Assembly: GCF_014268495.2 (NCBI RefSeq)
Contig: NZ_CP077087.1
Coordinates: 1,181,501-1,245,500 of the forward strand
From: Pseudomonas monsensis
GTDB taxonomy: Bacteria > Pseudomonadota > Gammaproteobacteria > Pseudomonadales > Pseudomonadaceae
DNA: 64,000 bases
Direction: 5' to 3'
The translations under genes and the position numbers were made by a program. The notes beneath the pieces were generated by a model. It saw only the letters and a list, made by a program, of their open reading frames with translations, was not told where the DNA came from and ran no database searches. Shown here piece after piece: positions 42,317 through 50,382 of this stretch (position 1 is its first letter; each line of letters opens with the position of its first letter).

Positions 42317-43942
42317 TTAATTGCTGACGCTGACGCCGTAGAAGGAGTTCAGGCCGAATGGGCTGATCTTGAAATCCTGCACGTTGGCGCGCATGGGTTG
42401 GTACACCGTCGAGTGAGCGATAGGTGTCATAGGGACTGCATCTTTGAGGACGTGTTGCGCCTCTTTGTACAGTTCGGTGCGCTTGGCCTGGTCGGTCGTG
42501 CGCTTGGCTTCCTTGACGAGGCCGTCGAACTTCTTGTCGCACCACTTGGAGAAGTTGTTGCCGCTGAGCGAGTCGCAGCCGAACAGCACGTTCAGCCAGT
42601 TGTCCGGGTCACCGTTGTCACCGCTCCAGCCAATGATCATGGCCTGGTTCTCGCCACCTTTGGAGCGCTTGATGTACTCGCCCCACTCGTAGCTGGTGAT
42701 CTTCACGTTCAGGCCGATCTTCTTCCAGTCGGACTGAAGCATTTCAGCCATCAGCTTGGCGTTCGGGTTGTACGGACGCTGCACCGGCATCGCCCACAGC
42801 ACGATCTCGGTACCTTCCTTGACGCCGGCTTCCTTGAGCAGCTGTTTGGCTTTCTCAGGGTCGTACTTGGCGTCCTTGATGGTGGTGTCGTAAGACCACT
42901 GGGTCGGCGGCATGGCGTTGACGGCCAACTGGCCGGCGCCCTGGTAAACCGAGTCGATGATCTGTGGCTTGTTCACGGCCATGTCCAGCGCCTGGCGCAC
43001 GCGCAGGTCAGCCAGCGGGTTCGGTTCGTTGCTGCCTTTGACCTTGTCCATCACGTTGTAGGCGATGTAGCCCAGGTTGAAACCGGCCTGGTCAGGCATC
43101 TTCAGGGTCTTGTCGGCCTTGAGGGCCGCCAGATCCGCTGGACGCGGAAACAGGGTGACCTGGCACTCGTTCTTTTTCAGCTTCTGGATACGTACCGACG
43201 GGTCGGTGGTGATGGCGAAGATCAGGTTGTCGATCTTCACGTCGTCAGGCTTCCAGTAGTCCTTGTTGCCGGTGTAGCGGATGTTGGAGTCTTTCTGGTA
43301 GCTCTTGAACACGAACGGGCCGGTGCCAACCGGTTTCTGGTTGATGTCGGCTGCCTTGCCTTCTTTCAACAGCTGCGCTGCGTATTCAGCGGACTGAACC
43401 GAGGCGAAGCTCATGGCCATGTTCTGGATGAACGCGGCATCGACTTCTTTCAACGTGAACTTGACGGTGTGGTCGTCGACTTTATCGATCTTGGTGATGT
43501 TGGTGTCCATCCCCATGTCGGTGAAGTACGGGAATTCGGTCGGGTACGCCTTACGGAACGGGTCATCCTTGTTAATCATGCGATTGAAGGTGAACAGCAC
43601 GTCGTCGGCGTTGAACTCACGAGTCGGCTTGAAATACGGGGTGGTGTGGAACTTGACGCCTTCACGCAGGTGGAAGGTGTAAGTCAGGCCATCTTCGGAA
43701 ATGTCCCACTTTGTCGCCAGACCAGGAATCACGGCGGTGCCGCCGCGCTCGAACTGGGTCAGGCGGTTGAACATGGTTTCGGCTGAGGCGTCGAAGTCGG
43801 TTCCGGTGGTGTATTGGCCTGGGTCGAATCCAGCCGGGCTCCCTTCGGAGCAGAACACCAGGTTAGTCGCAGCGGATGCGAAAGGTGCGGAGGCTAACAA
43901 GCCTGCGCCGACTAAAAACGGAATGACCGCGTGTTTAAGCAT
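42317..43942 (-). CDS. dppA: DppA-type periplasmic peptide-binding protein, third copy
   Basis: SBP_bac_5 protein of 541 residues, the longest of the four, mainly through an insertion near residue 300 (MDKVKGSNEPNPLADLRV). The signal peptide is KHAVIPFLVGAGLLASAPFASA. The mature start TNLVFCSEGSPAGFDPGQYT and the C-terminal block ISPFGLNSFYGVSVSN match its neighbours. The ATG at 43942 (MLKHAVIPF) has TGAGGCCAAC upstream. In-frame codons back to 44071 are unsupported. It has its own terminator. Confidence 0.95.
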   Translation of the reverse strand: MLKHAVIPFLVGAGLLASAPFASAATNLVFCSEGSPAGFDPGQYTTGTDFDASAETMFNRLTQFERGGTAVIPGLATKWDISEDGLTYTFHLREGVKFHTTPYFKPTREFNADDVLFTFNRMINKDDPFRKAYPTEFPYFTDMGMDTNITKIDKVDDHTVKFTLKEVDAAFIQNMAMSFASVQSAEYAAQLLKEGKAADINQKPVGTGPFVFKSYQKDSNIRYTGNKDYWKPDDVKIDNLIFAITTDPSVRIQKLKKNECQVTLFPRPADLAALKADKTLKMPDQAGFNLGYIAYNVMDKVKGSNEPNPLADLRVRQALDMAVNKPQIIDSVYQGAGQLAVNAMPPTQWSYDTTIKDAKYDPEKAKQLLKEAGVKEGTEIVLWAMPVQRPYNPNAKLMAEMLQSDWKKIGLNVKITSYEWGEYIKRSKGGENQAMIIGWSGDNGDPDNWLNVLFGCDSLSGNNFSKWCDKKFDGLVKEAKRTTDQAKRTELYKEAQHVLKDAVPMTPIAHSTVYQPMRANVQDFKISPFGLNSFYGVSVSN

Positions 43943-44201
43943 GTTGGCCTCATGATTTGTTGTCATTTTTTGATTTGAGGTACGACCTCGTGAGTCGTGC
44001 CTGCGGATACTTATGCAGCGACCATACCCATTGCAAGATCCAGAGCGACTGCCGGCCTCAAAGCGTGGCACGAACGTACCTTAATGTCGCATCTGTGTAA
44101 CTTCTGACGCATTTGACCGTTTGCGGGTGGTTTTTACGGTGCAAACGAGGCCCCAAATTGGTGCGCGAGTCACGTTGTGCGCGCCGCCTTGGGGCTTGGT
44201 G

Positions 44202-45803
44202 TTACTTATTTATACCCACGCCATAGAACGGGGTCAGCCCGAACGGACTGATGCGGAAGTCAGTGACTTCCTTGCGCAGCGGCTGGAACACCGTGGAGTT
44301 GGCAATCGGCGTGATCGGCACCTGCTGTTTAAGGATCAGTTGCGCCTGTTGATACAGTTTTACCCGTTGCGCCTTGTCGGTGGAGACCTTGGCCTGCTGC
44401 ACCAGTTTGTCGTATGCCGGGTCGCACCATTTGGCGTAGTTACTGCCTTTCACTGCCGCGCAGCTGTAGAGCACGCCGAGCCAGTTGTCCGGGTCGCCGT
44501 TGTCACCTGTCCAACCATAGATCATCGCGTCGTGTTCGCCATTCTTGGCGCGCTTGATGTACTCGCCCCATTCGTAACTGACGATGTTGGCCTTGATGCC
44601 GATCTTGTCCCAGTCCTGCTGGATCATTTGTGCCGACATTCGCGCATTCGGGTTCGATGCGCGCTGCACCGTCATCGCCCAGAGATTGATGGTTGTACCC
44701 GGTGCAACCCCGGCTTCTTTCAGTAGTGCCCGCGCTTTGACCGGGTCGTACGGAGCATCCTTGATGTTCGGGTCATACGACCATTGCGCCGGCGGCAAGG
44801 CGTTTTGGGCCAGTTGGCCGGCGCTTTGGTAAACGGCTTTGATGATCGCCGGTTTGTCGATGGCCATGTCCAGTGCCTGCCGCACTTTGAGCTGGTCGAG
44901 GGGCGGGTGAGTGGTGTTGTAGGCGAGGAAGCCGAGGTTGAAACCGGCTTGTTTGAGCACGCGCAGGTTCGGGTCTTTTTCCATCACTTCGATGTCGGCC
45001 GGGCGTGGGTAGCCACTGACCTGGCATTCGCCCGCCTTGAGTTTTTGCAGGCGTACGGCGGCGTCCGGGGTGATCGAGAAAATCAGGTTGTCGATTTTGA
45101 CGTCTTCGGGTTTCCAGTACGCCGTGTTGGCGGCGTAGCGGATTTGCGAGTCCTTCTGGTAGCGCTTGAACACGAACGGGCCGGTGCCCACCGGTTTCTG
45201 GTTGAGGTCGGCGGCTTTGCCTTCCTTCAACAGTTGCGCGGCGTATTCGGCCGATTGCACCGAGGCGAAGCTCATGGCGAGGTTTTGCACGAAGGCGGCG
45301 TCGACGTTGTTCAGGTTGAAGCGCACGGTCTGGTCGTCAATCTTTTCCACGGATTTGATCGTGGTGTTCAGGCCCATGTCGGTGAAGTACGGGGACTCGG
45401 CGGGGTAGGCCTTGCGGAAGGCGTTGTCCGGGTCGAGCAGGCGCTGGAAGGTGAAGAGGACGTCGTCGGCGTTGAAGTCGCGGGTCGGGGTGAAATATTC
45501 CGTTGTGTGGAATTTCACGCCTTGCCGTAGGTGGAAGGTGTAATGCAGGCCGTCGCTGGAGACGTCCCATTTTGTCGCCAGGCCGGGTTCGATGTCGGTG
45601 CCGCCGCGTTTGAATTGGGTGAGGCGGTTGAAGACGGTTTCGGCGGAGGCGTCGAAGTCGGTGCCGCTGGTGTATTGGCTGGGGTCGAAGCCGGCGGGGC
45701 TGGCTTCGGAGCAGTAGACCAGGGTGGTGGCGGCGTTGGCGATCGGGGCTATGGCTGTTAGGGCGAGGGAGATCAAGAGCGGTTTTAGGGTGGATCTTGG
45801 CAT
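44202..45803 (-). CDS. dppA: DppA-type periplasmic peptide-binding protein, fourth copy
   Basis: SBP_bac_5 protein of 533 residues. The signal peptide is LKPLLISLALTAIAPIANA, and the mature N-terminus is TTLVYCSEASPAGFD. It has the conserved GTGPFVFKRYQKDSQIRYAA and SYEWGEYIKRAKNGEHD blocks. It is the first gene on the minus strand of the dppA series, equivalent by position to PA4496. The ATG at 45803 gives a standard signal peptide. An imperfect long hairpin (GCCCCAA...TTGGGGC, 44150-44195) follows the stop. The 233-bp repeat field lies upstream. Confidence 0.95.
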   Translation of the reverse strand: MPRSTLKPLLISLALTAIAPIANAATTLVYCSEASPAGFDPSQYTSGTDFDASAETVFNRLTQFKRGGTDIEPGLATKWDVSSDGLHYTFHLRQGVKFHTTEYFTPTRDFNADDVLFTFQRLLDPDNAFRKAYPAESPYFTDMGLNTTIKSVEKIDDQTVRFNLNNVDAAFVQNLAMSFASVQSAEYAAQLLKEGKAADLNQKPVGTGPFVFKRYQKDSQIRYAANTAYWKPEDVKIDNLIFSITPDAAVRLQKLKAGECQVSGYPRPADIEVMEKDPNLRVLKQAGFNLGFLAYNTTHPPLDQLKVRQALDMAIDKPAIIKAVYQSAGQLAQNALPPAQWSYDPNIKDAPYDPVKARALLKEAGVAPGTTINLWAMTVQRASNPNARMSAQMIQQDWDKIGIKANIVSYEWGEYIKRAKNGEHDAMIYGWTGDNGDPDNWLGVLYSCAAVKGSNYAKWCDPAYDKLVQQAKVSTDKAQRVKLYQQAQLILKQQVPITPIANSTVFQPLRKEVTDFRISPFGLTPFYGVGINK

Positions 45804-46007
45804 GGGGTCCCCGGGGAATCGGCGGTGGTGATCTTGGAAGAGTAGCTGGGGCGGGGGCGTTGGCGGAAATATCGTTTTTCTTGGGGAGGTGTCTATCTCG
45901 GTATATCCAGCGGTTGTGGGTATATCCGTTGCTGCGGTAACGGCGGCCTAGGGTTCCGCCCTTACGGCGGGTCACTTTTTCCAAACGCCGAAAAAGTAAC
46001 CAAAAAG

Positions 46008-46240
46008 GCTTGCTCCTACGTGCGGCCCGCTCGCTGGGGCTCGGGGTTCCTTCGCTGCGGGATCGATCCGGGCGCAGCGTCTCCGGTTTGCTTCGCTGCA
46101 CCTACTCCCGCTGTGTTTGGCTGCGCCAAACGGTCGCTGCGCTCCCACGCCCGGATCAATCCCTCCACTCAGCCTTCCGATGTCGCCCGTGGATCAAGAT
46201 CAAAAGCAGGCGAGCTGACACTCGGCCTATTGAGTGGTGA
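46008..46240. repeat. 233-bp dispersed repeat, copy B
   Basis: Exact copy of 30002-30234 in the same orientation. The left flank at about 45915-46007 (CGCCCTTACGGCGGGTCACT) is a less degraded version of that beside copy A, including an inverted CTTTTT...AAAAAG pair. Confidence 0.92.
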
Positions 46241-46279
46241 GGAGCACGATGTGTTCGGCTTTGGTTTTGTGTTGGATTC

Positions 46280-46656
46280 GCCCCTCACCCCAGCCCTCTC
46301 CCTAGGGAGAGGGAGCCGATTTGTGGGCTTTTCAAAATCTGAGTTCGACTCGGTATCGCACGTCGGCGTATCTCTTCCAGTCCACGCGGTCAGTCCCCTC
46401 TCCCTCCGGGAGAGGGCTAGGGTGAGGGGCTTTTGATCTGTTTCAGAATCTGAGTTCGACTCGGTATTTCAGGTCGACGTAGTTCTGCCAAACACCGCGG
46501 TCAATCCCCTCTCCCTCCGGGAGAGGGCCAGGGTGAGGGGCTTTTGATCTGTTTCAGAATCTGAGTTCAACACTGCAATCGCACGTCGGCGTACCTCGCC
46601 CAAACACCTCGGTCAGTCCCCTCTCCCTCCGGGAGAGGGCTAGGGTGAGGGTTGGC
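46280..46656. repeat. REP-like field with a 111-bp tandem period
   Basis: TTTTGATCTGTTTCAGAATC occurs at 46431 and 46542 (111-base spacing). The core CCCTCTCCCTCCGGGAGAGG recurs near 46397, 46507 and 46619. The units share TCTGAGTTCGACTCGGTAT and CGCACGTCGGCGTA with the 237-bp array at 30.4 kb. No gene is supported in 45804-46740. Confidence 0.88.
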
Positions 46657-46748
46657 TTTTGGTTGTTTAAATTTGTGTCAAATAATCAGAACCTTCCCAC
46701 AAGGTTTTCAGGTTATCCGTCGGACGTGGGCTCTCTAGGCTCTGGTTG

Positions 46749-46921
46749 TCGCTGAATGTTCAGCGATCGGGTGTGAGAACCCGTCGAGCTTGAAACTAGC
46801 ACCAGTAAGACCATAATTGCGGCCGACTTATAAGCTGTCGCGATGCCTTATGGCGGCTGTGTGCGGGCAGACTTCGGTCTGGCCGGTTTTCTGCTCACCG
46901 GTTTCTCACTCCGCACATAGC
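46749..46921 (+). promoter_or_regulatory. Structured leader RNA of the DUF6124 gene (three-way junction)
   Basis: Successive stems are visible: TCGCTGA/TCAGCGA (46749-46766), CGGGT/ACCCG (46768-46783) and then a closed junction. An 11-bp stem (46856-46866 with 46911-46921, one G-U pair) encloses CAGAC-TTCG-GTCTG (46868-46881, a UUCG tetraloop) and CCGGT...ACCGG (46883-46901). It ends about 60 bases before the DUF6124 start codon, which has no good ribosome-binding site. A cis-regulatory RNA is inferred. Confidence 0.65.
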
Positions 46922-46981
46922 TGCCACCCTTTACCACGTGAGAAATGGCTAAGGGCTGGCTCGAATGACGAGCAGATTTTC

Positions 46982-47347
46982 ATGAAAGATAAAATTGTCC
47001 CCGATCCACCCCTCGAACCCACAACCCCACTCGCTGAAGCCATCCGCGCCGACGACCTCGCCAAAAACCGCGAAGCCATCAAACGCGCCCTGGATTTTTA
47101 CCTCAGCCCCGACCCGGTCAAACCCCGGCAACCCAGTACGATGTTCCTGATCCAGCCAAACATCGACACTGAAAGCCTGTTGGCGCATGCCTATGAGTCA
47201 CTGGCGTCGGCGAATACGCTGGCAGGTAATTTTGCGGATCAGTTGGGCCGGCCCGAGCGTAATACGGCGTTGGCGATTCAGCAGATCATCATGCTGGCCG
47301 AGCTGGCGGTGAACCGGGCGCTGGATCGGGTTGATCCGCAGACCTGA
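46982..47347 (+). CDS. DUF6124 family protein
   Basis: Protein of 121 residues matching the DUF6124 type common and multicopy in fluorescent pseudomonads. It has a Pro-rich N-terminus (VPDPPLEPTTPL), a helix KKNREAIKRALDFYL-like, the signature PSTMFLIQPNIDTESLLAHA, then ESLASANTLAGNFAD and the closing AELAVNRALD. No signal peptide; function unknown. The ATG at 46982 is chosen because MKDK starts the family-type protein. In-frame codons further up run through the structured leader. The lack of an obvious Shine-Dalgarno, together with the folded leader, suggests post-transcriptional control. Confidence 0.88.
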   Translation: MKDKIVPDPPLEPTTPLAEAIRADDLAKNREAIKRALDFYLSPDPVKPRQPSTMFLIQPNIDTESLLAHAYESLASANTLAGNFADQLGRPERNTALAIQQIIMLAELAVNRALDRVDPQT

Positions 47348-47362
47348 GACCGCGTTATCGTT

Positions 47363-47431
47363 CTTCGCGAGCAGGCTGATTCCTACAGGGGAACACATTC
47401 CAAATTGCAGGAGTGAGCCTGCTCGCGATGG
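47363..47431. repeat. REPIN, diverged
   Basis: TTCGCGAGCAGGCTGATTCC on the left faces GGAGTGAGCCTGCTCGCGA on the right. Arms of the same family as at 4.7 kb, with one arm mutated. Confidence 0.75.
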
Positions 47432-47464
47432 CGACGGAACATTCAACACAAAAATCACGGGCAT

Positions 47465-47502
47465 AAAAAAACCGCCGATCATTCACCGATCGGCGGTTTT
47501 TC
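47465..47502. terminator. Bidirectional terminator
   Basis: AAAAAACCGCCGATC-ATTCACC-GATCGGCGGTTTTTC is a 12-bp stem with A and T tracts, shared by the convergent DUF6124 and SIMPL-domain genes. Confidence 0.93.
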
Positions 47503-47519
47503 ATTCAGCCCACATCAAA

Positions 47520-48236
47520 TCACTGCATCAACACTTCAATCGAGCCATCAGCCGTCATGCTGACCTGGCTGGTACCGGCTTCAACTTCCGGCGTCACTGG
47601 CGCTGAATCCATGGCCGCCGCTTTCATCATCATCGGGGCGCGCATGTACGGTTGTGGATAACCGTTGCTGTTGAGGTTCAGGTTGACGATTTTGTAGCCC
47701 TTGCCGCCCAGAGCGTCGGTGGCCAGTTGGGCGCGGGCCTTGAAGGCGGTGACGGCTTCCTTGAGCAATTGGTCTTCGCTGGCCTTGCGGGTCGGGTCGG
47801 CGATAGCGAAGTCCATGCCGCCCATTTTCAGGTCGGTCAGCAGTTCGCCGGTGAGTTTGGACAGGGCGGCGAAGTCGGCGCTTTCCAGGCGCAGTTCGGC
47901 GCGTTCGCGCCAGCCGGTGATTTTCTGGCCCTTGGTGTCGTAGATCGGGTAGCTGTTGCGGCTGCCCTGGCGCAGGGTGATGTCTTTGACTTGCTTGGCC
48001 TGGGCCAGAGCCTTGTTCATGGTGGTGCTGACGTCGGCGGCGAGTTTGGCCGGGTCGGTGTTTTGTTCTTCGGTGTAGAGGGTCACGATCATCAGGTCGC
48101 GGGCCACTTCCTGGCTGACTTCGGCGCGCAGGGCAATCTGGTTGTAGTGCAGCTCATCGGCGGCCAGGGCTGGAAGGCTAGCGGCGCTGCCGACGGTCAG
48201 GGCGAGAAGGGCGGCGCTGCGGCGAAATGTGTGCAT
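47520..48236 (-). CDS. SIMPL-domain (DUF541) exported protein
   Basis: Protein of 238 residues with a cleavable signal peptide (RSAALLALTVGSAASLPALAADE) and a SIMPL/DUF541 domain. Blocks include the ISLEAE-like LHYNQIALRAEVSQEVARD, VKDITLRQGSRNSYPIYDTK, GWRERAELRLESADF and the C-terminal Met-rich YMRAPMMMKAAAMDSAPV. Members are periplasmic or outer-membrane associated with no settled function. The ATG at 48236 (MHTFRRSAA) follows AAGGAGCCTTC; the frame to 48317 is unsupported. The gene is divergent from roxS, as in P. aeruginosa. Confidence 0.9.
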   Translation of the reverse strand: MHTFRRSAALLALTVGSAASLPALAADELHYNQIALRAEVSQEVARDLMIVTLYTEEQNTDPAKLAADVSTTMNKALAQAKQVKDITLRQGSRNSYPIYDTKGQKITGWRERAELRLESADFAALSKLTGELLTDLKMGGMDFAIADPTRKASEDQLLKEAVTAFKARAQLATDALGGKGYKIVNLNLNSNGYPQPYMRAPMMMKAAAMDSAPVTPEVEAGTSQVSMTADGSIEVLMQ

Positions 48237-48470
48237 GAAGGCTCCTTGATAAGGGCGCAGGTGTTGGTTCGGGCCTGCGTGAACCATCAGACTCCAGAAA
48301 GCAGCTTCAAGTTGCAAGCCTCAAGCTACAAGCCAAACGCTTTCACTTGTAGCTTGCAGCTCGAAACTTGCAGCTTTTGCGGTGTGGTCGTTTGCCGCAC
48401 TTTCGCCTCTCAAGGCCGCGGCTTGGTTATACTCCGTGCGATCCGCCTGGAGCGCTCATCAGGAGAGCTC

Positions 48471-49733
48471 ATGCTCGCCCCCGTACAACTGACTTCCGCC
48501 ACTCGCCAGAACCTCTGGCGGCTGACCTTCATCCGCACCCTGGTGCTCGCTGCGCAGGCGGGCTCCGTCGGCCTGGCCTACTGGCTGCAACTGCTGCCGT
48601 TGCCGTGGGTGCAATTGGCGATGACCCTTGGCTGCTCGACGCTGCTGTGCGTGTTCACCGCCGTGCGCCTGCGCACATCGTGGCCGGTGACCGAGCTCGA
48701 ATACGCGTTGCAGCTGGCGTGCGATCTGGTGATCCACAGTGCGCTGCTGTATTTCTCCGGCGGTTCGACCAACCCGTTCGTTTCCTATTACCTGGTGCCG
48801 CTGACCATCGCCGCCGTGACGCTGCCGTGGCGTTATTCGGTGATTCTGTCGGGTATTGCGCTGGCGCTGTACACCTTGATGCTGACGCGTTTCTACCCGC
48901 TGGAAACCCTGCCGGTGGCCCGCGAGAACCTGCAGATCTATGGCATGTGGCTGAGCTTTGCCCTCGCGGCGGCGGTCATCACGTTCTTTGCTGCACGCAT
49001 GGCCGAGGAGCTGCGCCGCCAGGAAGAGCTGCGGGCGATCCGCCGTGAAGAAGGCCTGCGCGATCAGCAGTTGCTCGCCGTCGCCACCCAGGCTGCCGGC
49101 GCGGCACATGAACTGGGCACGCCGCTGGCAACCATGAGTGTATTGCTCAAGGAAATGCAGCAGGATCATCCCGACCCGATGCTGCAAGACGATCTGAAAG
49201 TGCTGCAGGATCAGGTCAAACTGTGCAAAGAGACCCTGCAACAATTGGTGCGTGCTGCCGAGGCCAACCGGCGGATGGCCGTGGAGATGCAGGACGTCAC
49301 CCAGTGGCTCGACGAAGCGCTGAACCGCTGGCACCTGATGCGTCCGGAAGCCAGTTACCGCTTCCAGCGTCTCGGTCAGGGCAGTGTGCCGCGCATGGCG
49401 CCGCCGCCGGATTTGACTCAGGCGCTGTTGAACCTGCTCAACAACGCCGCCGACGCTTGCCCGGAAAATCTCCAGGTCACCCTGGACTGGGACGTCGAGA
49501 ACGTGACCATCAGCATTCGTGACCACGGTGCCGGCGTGCCGCTGGCCATCGCCGAGCAGATCGGCAAACCTTTTTTTACCACCAAGGGCAAAGGTTTCGG
49601 CCTGGGCCTGTTTTTGAGCAAGGCCAGCGTGACACGCGCCGGCGGCTCAGTGAAACTCTACAGTCATGAGGAAGGCGGCACGCTCACCGAGCTGCGCCTG
49701 CCCCACGGCGCCCGAGGAGACCAACATGAGTGA
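48471..49733 (+). CDS. roxS: RoxS, redox-responsive sensor histidine kinase (RegB/PrrB family)
   Basis: Inner-membrane sensor kinase of 420 residues with six hydrophobic segments in residues 20-185. The RegB quinone-binding-type block is GGSTNPFVSYYLVPLTIAAV. Phospho-His213 is in GAAHELGTPLATM. ATPase motifs are NLLNNAADA, DHGAGVP and GKGFGLGLFLSKA. RoxS/RegB-type kinases respond to respiratory redox state; P. putida RoxSR controls terminal oxidases. The ATG at 48471 follows AGGAGAGCTC. A much longer in-frame extension covers the SIMPL gene antisense and is rejected. The 3' end overlaps roxR by eight bases. Confidence 0.94.
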   Translation: MLAPVQLTSATRQNLWRLTFIRTLVLAAQAGSVGLAYWLQLLPLPWVQLAMTLGCSTLLCVFTAVRLRTSWPVTELEYALQLACDLVIHSALLYFSGGSTNPFVSYYLVPLTIAAVTLPWRYSVILSGIALALYTLMLTRFYPLETLPVARENLQIYGMWLSFALAAAVITFFAARMAEELRRQEELRAIRREEGLRDQQLLAVATQAAGAAHELGTPLATMSVLLKEMQQDHPDPMLQDDLKVLQDQVKLCKETLQQLVRAAEANRRMAVEMQDVTQWLDEALNRWHLMRPEASYRFQRLGQGSVPRMAPPPDLTQALLNLLNNAADACPENLQVTLDWDVENVTISIRDHGAGVPLAIAEQIGKPFFTTKGKGFGLGLFLSKASVTRAGGSVKLYSHEEGGTLTELRLPHGARGDQHE

Positions 49734-50286
49734 CGAAATCCAAGTCGAAGGCGAAGAGCTGCCGCATCTGCTGCTGGTCGACGACGACGCGACCTTTACC
49801 CGTGTCATGGCTCGCGCCATGGCCCGCCGCGGCTTTCGCGTGAGTACCGCAGGTTCCGCTGAAGAGGGCCTGACCATCGCCCAGGCTGACCTGCCGGACT
49901 ACGCCGCGCTGGACCTGAAAATGGACGGCGACTCCGGCCTCGTGCTGCTGCCGAAGTTGCTGGAACTGGACCCAGAAATGCGCGTAGTGATCCTCACCGG
50001 TTACTCGAGCATTGCCACCGCTGTCGAAGCGATCAAGCGCGGTGCCTGCAACTACCTGTGCAAGCCGGCCGACGCCGACGACGTGCTGGCCGCGCTGCTC
50101 TCCGAGCACGCCGACCTCGACAGCCTGGTGCCGGAAAACCCGATGTCGGTCGATCGCCTGCAGTGGGAGCACATCCAGCGGGTGCTGACCGAGCACGAAG
50201 GCAACATCTCCGCCACTGCCCGCGCCCTGGGCATGCACCGCCGCACCCTGCAGCGCAAACTGCAGAAGCGCCCGGTTCGTCGCTGA
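49726..50286 (+). CDS. roxR: RoxR, response regulator (PrrA/RegA family)
   Basis: Response regulator of 186 residues. The receiver domain has acidic pocket LLLVDDDATF, phospho-Asp63 in ALDLKMDGDSG, Thr in VVILTGYSS and Lys in NYLCKPAD. A short linker and a Fis-type helix-turn-helix (GNISATARALGMHRRTLQRK) follow. This is the RegA/PrrA/ActR layout. The ATG at 49726 follows GAGGAGACCA and overlaps the roxS stop, so the pair is translationally coupled. A hairpin terminator follows. Confidence 0.95.
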   Translation: MSDEIQVEGEELPHLLLVDDDATFTRVMARAMARRGFRVSTAGSAEEGLTIAQADLPDYAALDLKMDGDSGLVLLPKLLELDPEMRVVILTGYSSIATAVEAIKRGACNYLCKPADADDVLAALLSEHADLDSLVPENPMSVDRLQWEHIQRVLTEHEGNISATARALGMHRRTLQRKLQKRPVRR

Positions 50287-50324
50287 ACCTGCGCTGAACG
50301 GCTATCTTCAGCCCTCGCGATAAA

Positions 50325-50352
50325 ACGCACCGATCTACTATGATCGGTGCGT
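50325..50352 (+). terminator. Terminator of roxSR
   Basis: ACGCACCGATC-TACTAT-GATCGGTGCGT gives an 11-bp stem followed by a T-rich stretch (GTCTGTTCTTTTCT). Confidence 0.85.
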
Positions 50353-50382
50353 GTCTGTTCTTTTCTATATTGAGCCTTATCC

